Part shown: positions 5,352 through 7,542 of the stretch, piece by piece
Position numbering within the stretch: the first letter of the stretch is position 1
Layout: each line of letters starts with the position of its first letter
Assembly: GCA_902827055.1 (NCBI GenBank)
Contig: CADEHD010000097.1
Span: forward strand, 1-7,542
From: an uncultured Chloroflexota bacterium
Lineage (GTDB): Bacteria; Chloroflexota; Dehalococcoidia; UBA2979
Reading direction: 5' to 3'
Length of the DNA: 7,542 nucleotides
Program-made: the position numbers and the translations under genes
The notes under the pieces: model-generated
The model's database searches: none
Seen by the model: the letters and a program-made list of their open reading frames with translations, nothing else
What the model was told of the DNA's origin: nothing

Positions 5352-7542
5352 ATGGTCAACTCGGCAGGCTCAACCTCGAGCATCCCCCAGTTCGACAGCA
5401 CCAACCGGATGTTCTTCGGTGGGATCGCGTCAGGCCTGGACACGTCCACGATCATCGATGCGCTCACCGCCGTCGCCTCGCGCCCGATCACGCTCGCGCA
5501 GCAGCGAGTGGCAGCCCTCCAGAACCGGCAGAAGGCGCTGAGCACGATCAACGGGAGTCTGCTCAACCTGGTGAACACGCTCGATGCGCTGCGCAAGCCC
5601 GAAACGGGGCGCGCGCGCACGGCGGCCCTCCTCGACACGGCGCAGTCCACCTACCTCGGCGTCAGCGCCTCCTCCGCGGCGGCGATCGGCAACTTCACGG
5701 TCGACGTGCTGGGCATTGCCACTGCAACGAAGGTCGCCAGCACGACCGCGATCGGCTCCCCCATCGCGGCAGGTGTGCCCCTCGACGAGGCGGGCCTGGG
5801 CGCGATCCCGACGGCCGGGACGTTCACGATCAACTCGACGACCTTCACGATCCCCGCGGCAAGCGCGACCAACATCGTGAGCAGCACAGCGGTCGGGGCA
5901 ACGGTCAGCACGTCCACACCGCTGGCGAGCGCGGGACTGACGCTGGCGCCGACCTCGGGCAGTTTCGAGATCAACGGCACGTCGATTACTTACGACGCCA
6001 CCGTCGATTCCCTCGCCCAGGTCATCTCACGCATCAACGCCTCGGCGGCGGGCGTGACCGCGAGCTTCGACACGGGCACCAGGCAGCTCACCCTGACGCG
6101 GACCGCGAACGGCCCCGACGCGATCACCCTCTCGAACACCAGCGGCAACTTCCTCGAGGCGATGAACCTCGTCGACGTCGCCAACGTCAAGACGGGGACG
6201 GAGACACTCGGGCAGGACCTGCCGACGCTCACCGACGTGGTCACCATGATCAACACGGCGGCGATCGGCGTGACCGCCTCGGTGGTCAATGACGCCGATG
6301 GCCGCCCCAACCTGCTCCAGCTGACCTCGGGAAGCCCGATCGCGCTCGGTGCGGGTGCCGACACGAGCAACTTCCTGGCCGCGACGCATCTGCTGGCGTC
6401 GCCGGGGACCACGACGCGCACCAGCGTGCGCAACCTCGGCACGGTGGCGCCGGGGGCCAACCTCGCTGCGGGCCGCCTGGCGACTGCCCTCACCCAGTCC
6501 ACGGGCTCGTTCTCGATTAACGGGGTGGCGATCTCCTACGACGCCACGTCGGACTCGCTGAACGCGCTGATCTCGAGGATCAACCAGTCGGCCGCAGGGG
6601 TGACTGCCTCGTACGACGGGTACGCCGACAAGCTGCGGCTCACCAGCAACAAGACCGGCACCACCGCGATCTCGCTCGCGGACACCACGGGGAACTTCCT
6701 CGCGGCGACGGGGCTGCTGGCCGCGACCCAGGCCACGGGCACGAACGCCTCGTACCGGATCAACGGCGGCGCGACGCAGTACTCGACGATCAACGAGGTC
6801 ACCGACGCGATGCCCGGTGTCACGCTCACGCTGAAGCAGACCACGCCCTCCGCGGTGGCAGTGCAGGTCACGGGCAACACCGGGGCGCTCGCCTCGCGCA
6901 TCGAGGCCTTCGTGTCGCAGTTCAACAGCACGATGGGGCTCATCGGCACATCGACCAAGTTCAACGAGAAGGGCGAGAGTGGCAGTCTCCTCGGGGACAG
7001 CACGCTTCTCTCGCTGCAGGGCAAGCTCCGGACGATGGTCACCACGCCTGCCTCGGGCAACACGTCGGGCCTCAACTCGCTGGGCTCGATCGGTCTCAAC
7101 TTCGGCGCGGTGGGCTCGGCGGCCGGCGCCGCGAACACGCTCACGTTCGACCGCTCCAAGTTCGAGACGGCGATGCAGAACGACCCCGAGGGTGTGATCC
7201 GGTTGCTGACTCGATTCACGGCGGCTGGCACGATGGACCCCGGCGGCACCGGGTCGGTCGCGAGCATCTCGGGGACCCCGACACTCCTCGGCGACTCCGG
7301 GAAGTTCACGGTCACCAGCGCCGCCAACGGCAACGTGACGGCGACCTTCACCCCGGACAACGGCGGCGTCGCGATCACGAAGACGGTCACGGTCTCGCCC
7401 GGCGAGGTGAACACGACCCTCATCGCGGGGATGACCCTGACCTTCAAGCCGGTGCTCGTCGACGGCACGGACACGCTGACCATCGCCAGCACCGAAGAGG
7501 GCTCGGCGAAGGCGCTCTACGAGTACGTCGAGCGCTACACGC
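5352..7542 (+). CDS. fliD: Flagellar filament cap FliD (HAP2), incomplete at the right edge
   Basis: FliD forms the cap at the filament tip and helps flagellin subunits fold and insert. At least 730 residues are present and no stop is reached, longer than the roughly 450-550 common for the family. The N-terminal domain (about 20-120) has FFGGIASGLDTSTIIDALTA (21-40) and a helical heptad-like stretch, PITLAQQRVAALQNRQKAL. The middle (about 150-490) is beta-rich with three related flagellin_IN-like units, then INEVTDAMPGVTLTLKQ near 479-495. The C-terminal domain starts with ASRIEAFVSQFNSTM and includes SLLGDSTLL, LNSLGSIGLNF and FETAMQNDPEGVIRLL (604-619). An inserted segment at about 623-713 precedes the helix ALYEYVERYT. 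The ATG at 5352 has GGAGA (5340-5344) 7 bases upstream; its first G is the last base of the flaG stop. The C-terminal coiled-coil end is missing. Confidence 0.93.
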   Translation, partial: MVNSAGSTSSIPQFDSTNRMFFGGIASGLDTSTIIDALTAVASRPITLAQQRVAALQNRQKALSTINGSLLNLVNTLDALRKPETGRARTAALLDTAQSTYLGVSASSAAAIGNFTVDVLGIATATKVASTTAIGSPIAAGVPLDEAGLGAIPTAGTFTINSTTFTIPAASATNIVSSTAVGATVSTSTPLASAGLTLAPTSGSFEINGTSITYDATVDSLAQVISRINASAAGVTASFDTGTRQLTLTRTANGPDAITLSNTSGNFLEAMNLVDVANVKTGTETLGQDLPTLTDVVTMINTAAIGVTASVVNDADGRPNLLQLTSGSPIALGAGADTSNFLAATHLLASPGTTTRTSVRNLGTVAPGANLAAGRLATALTQSTGSFSINGVAISYDATSDSLNALISRINQSAAGVTASYDGYADKLRLTSNKTGTTAISLADTTGNFLAATGLLAATQATGTNASYRINGGATQYSTINEVTDAMPGVTLTLKQTTPSAVAVQVTGNTGALASRIEAFVSQFNSTMGLIGTSTKFNEKGESGSLLGDSTLLSLQGKLRTMVTTPASGNTSGLNSLGSIGLNFGAVGSAAGAANTLTFDRSKFETAMQNDPEGVIRLLTRFTAAGTMDPGGTGSVASISGTPTLLGDSGKFTVTSAANGNVTATFTPDNGGVAITKTVTVSPGEVNTTLIAGMTLTFKPVLVDGTDTLTIASTEEGSAKALYEYVERYT
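5958..6170 (+). repeat. FliD internal unit 1 (residues 203-273)
   Basis: This unit runs from SFEINGTSITYDA (204-216) through VISRINASAAGVTAS (224-238) to GNFLEAMNL (265-273). Over its first 37 residues it matches unit 3 at 27 positions, so the two share a duplication origin. Confidence 0.75.
6219..6398 (+). repeat. FliD internal unit 2, partial (residues 290-349)
   Basis: This is a more diverged copy without the leading SF-ING strand pair. It keeps the order L-x-x-V-V-x-x-IN, then GVTAS (306-310 region), a strand with LQLTS, and NFLAATHLLA (340-349), parallel to NFLAATGLLA of unit 3. Confidence 0.6.
6501..6719 (+). repeat. FliD internal unit 3 (residues 384-456)
   Basis: This unit runs from SFSINGVAISYDA (386-398) through LISRINQSAAGVTAS (406-420) to GNFLAATGLL (447-456). 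It is the closest match to unit 1, 182 residues downstream of it in register. Confidence 0.75.

Noticed and set aside
6536..7492. Minus-strand frame (318 residues) opposite FliD
   Set aside because: It is the antisense reflection of the Thr/Ser/Gly-rich FliD coding and gives a Val/Pro/Ser-rich sequence with no domain.
1..7542. CRISPR array, insertion sequence, attachment site, toxin-antitoxin or defence system
   Set aside because: No spaced direct repeats, transposase, integrase or tRNA-end duplication was seen. All coding space is accounted for by the listed genes.

Overview
The window is high-GC bacterial DNA, with G/C strongly favoured at third codon positions. It comes from a flagellated bacterium. 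The dense gene layout, a histidine tRNA with its 3' CCA encoded, two genes with TANNNT boxes 6-7 bases before their ATG, and a predicted lipoprotein are compatible with a lineage such as Chloroflexota or Actinomycetota. Nothing in the window fixes the phylum, so that assignment is only a lean.

Left part (1-1137): two divergent housekeeping genes. On the minus strand is the N-terminal part of an MgtE-type magnesium transporter, which runs off the left edge. On the plus strand is a short flavin reductase-like FMN-binding protein. The 224-base gap between them holds a small dyad but no clear operator.

Middle part (1216-3434): a soluble-looking lytic transglycosylase that carries a second, zinc-ligand-less LytM/M23-like domain. 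It is followed by a promoter, a leader hairpin and tRNA-His(GTG), and then by a predicted two-domain lipoprotein of unknown function. The lipoprotein's ribosome binding site lies in the 3' arm of a possible stem whose 5' arm starts just after the tRNA. The transglycosylase may be the wall-opening enzyme of the flagellum, because it lacks a signal peptide and sits near filament genes, but this is an inference.

Right part (3676-7542): a flagellar filament cluster in the order flagellin, FlaG-like protein, FliD filament cap. Flagellin forms the filament, FliD caps it and assists flagellin folding at the tip, and FlaG-family proteins are linked to filament length or assembly. Two strong hairpins separate flagellin from flaG and could hold flaG-fliD expression below that of flagellin. 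FliD is unusually long: it has three related tandem units in its middle and an extra beta-rich segment inside its C-terminal domain, and it continues past the right edge.

I did not find a clearly new multi-gene system. The points most worth a second look are the transglycosylase with a dead peptidase-like domain, the structured RNA around tRNA-His and the lipoprotein, the double hairpin after flagellin, and the expanded FliD.
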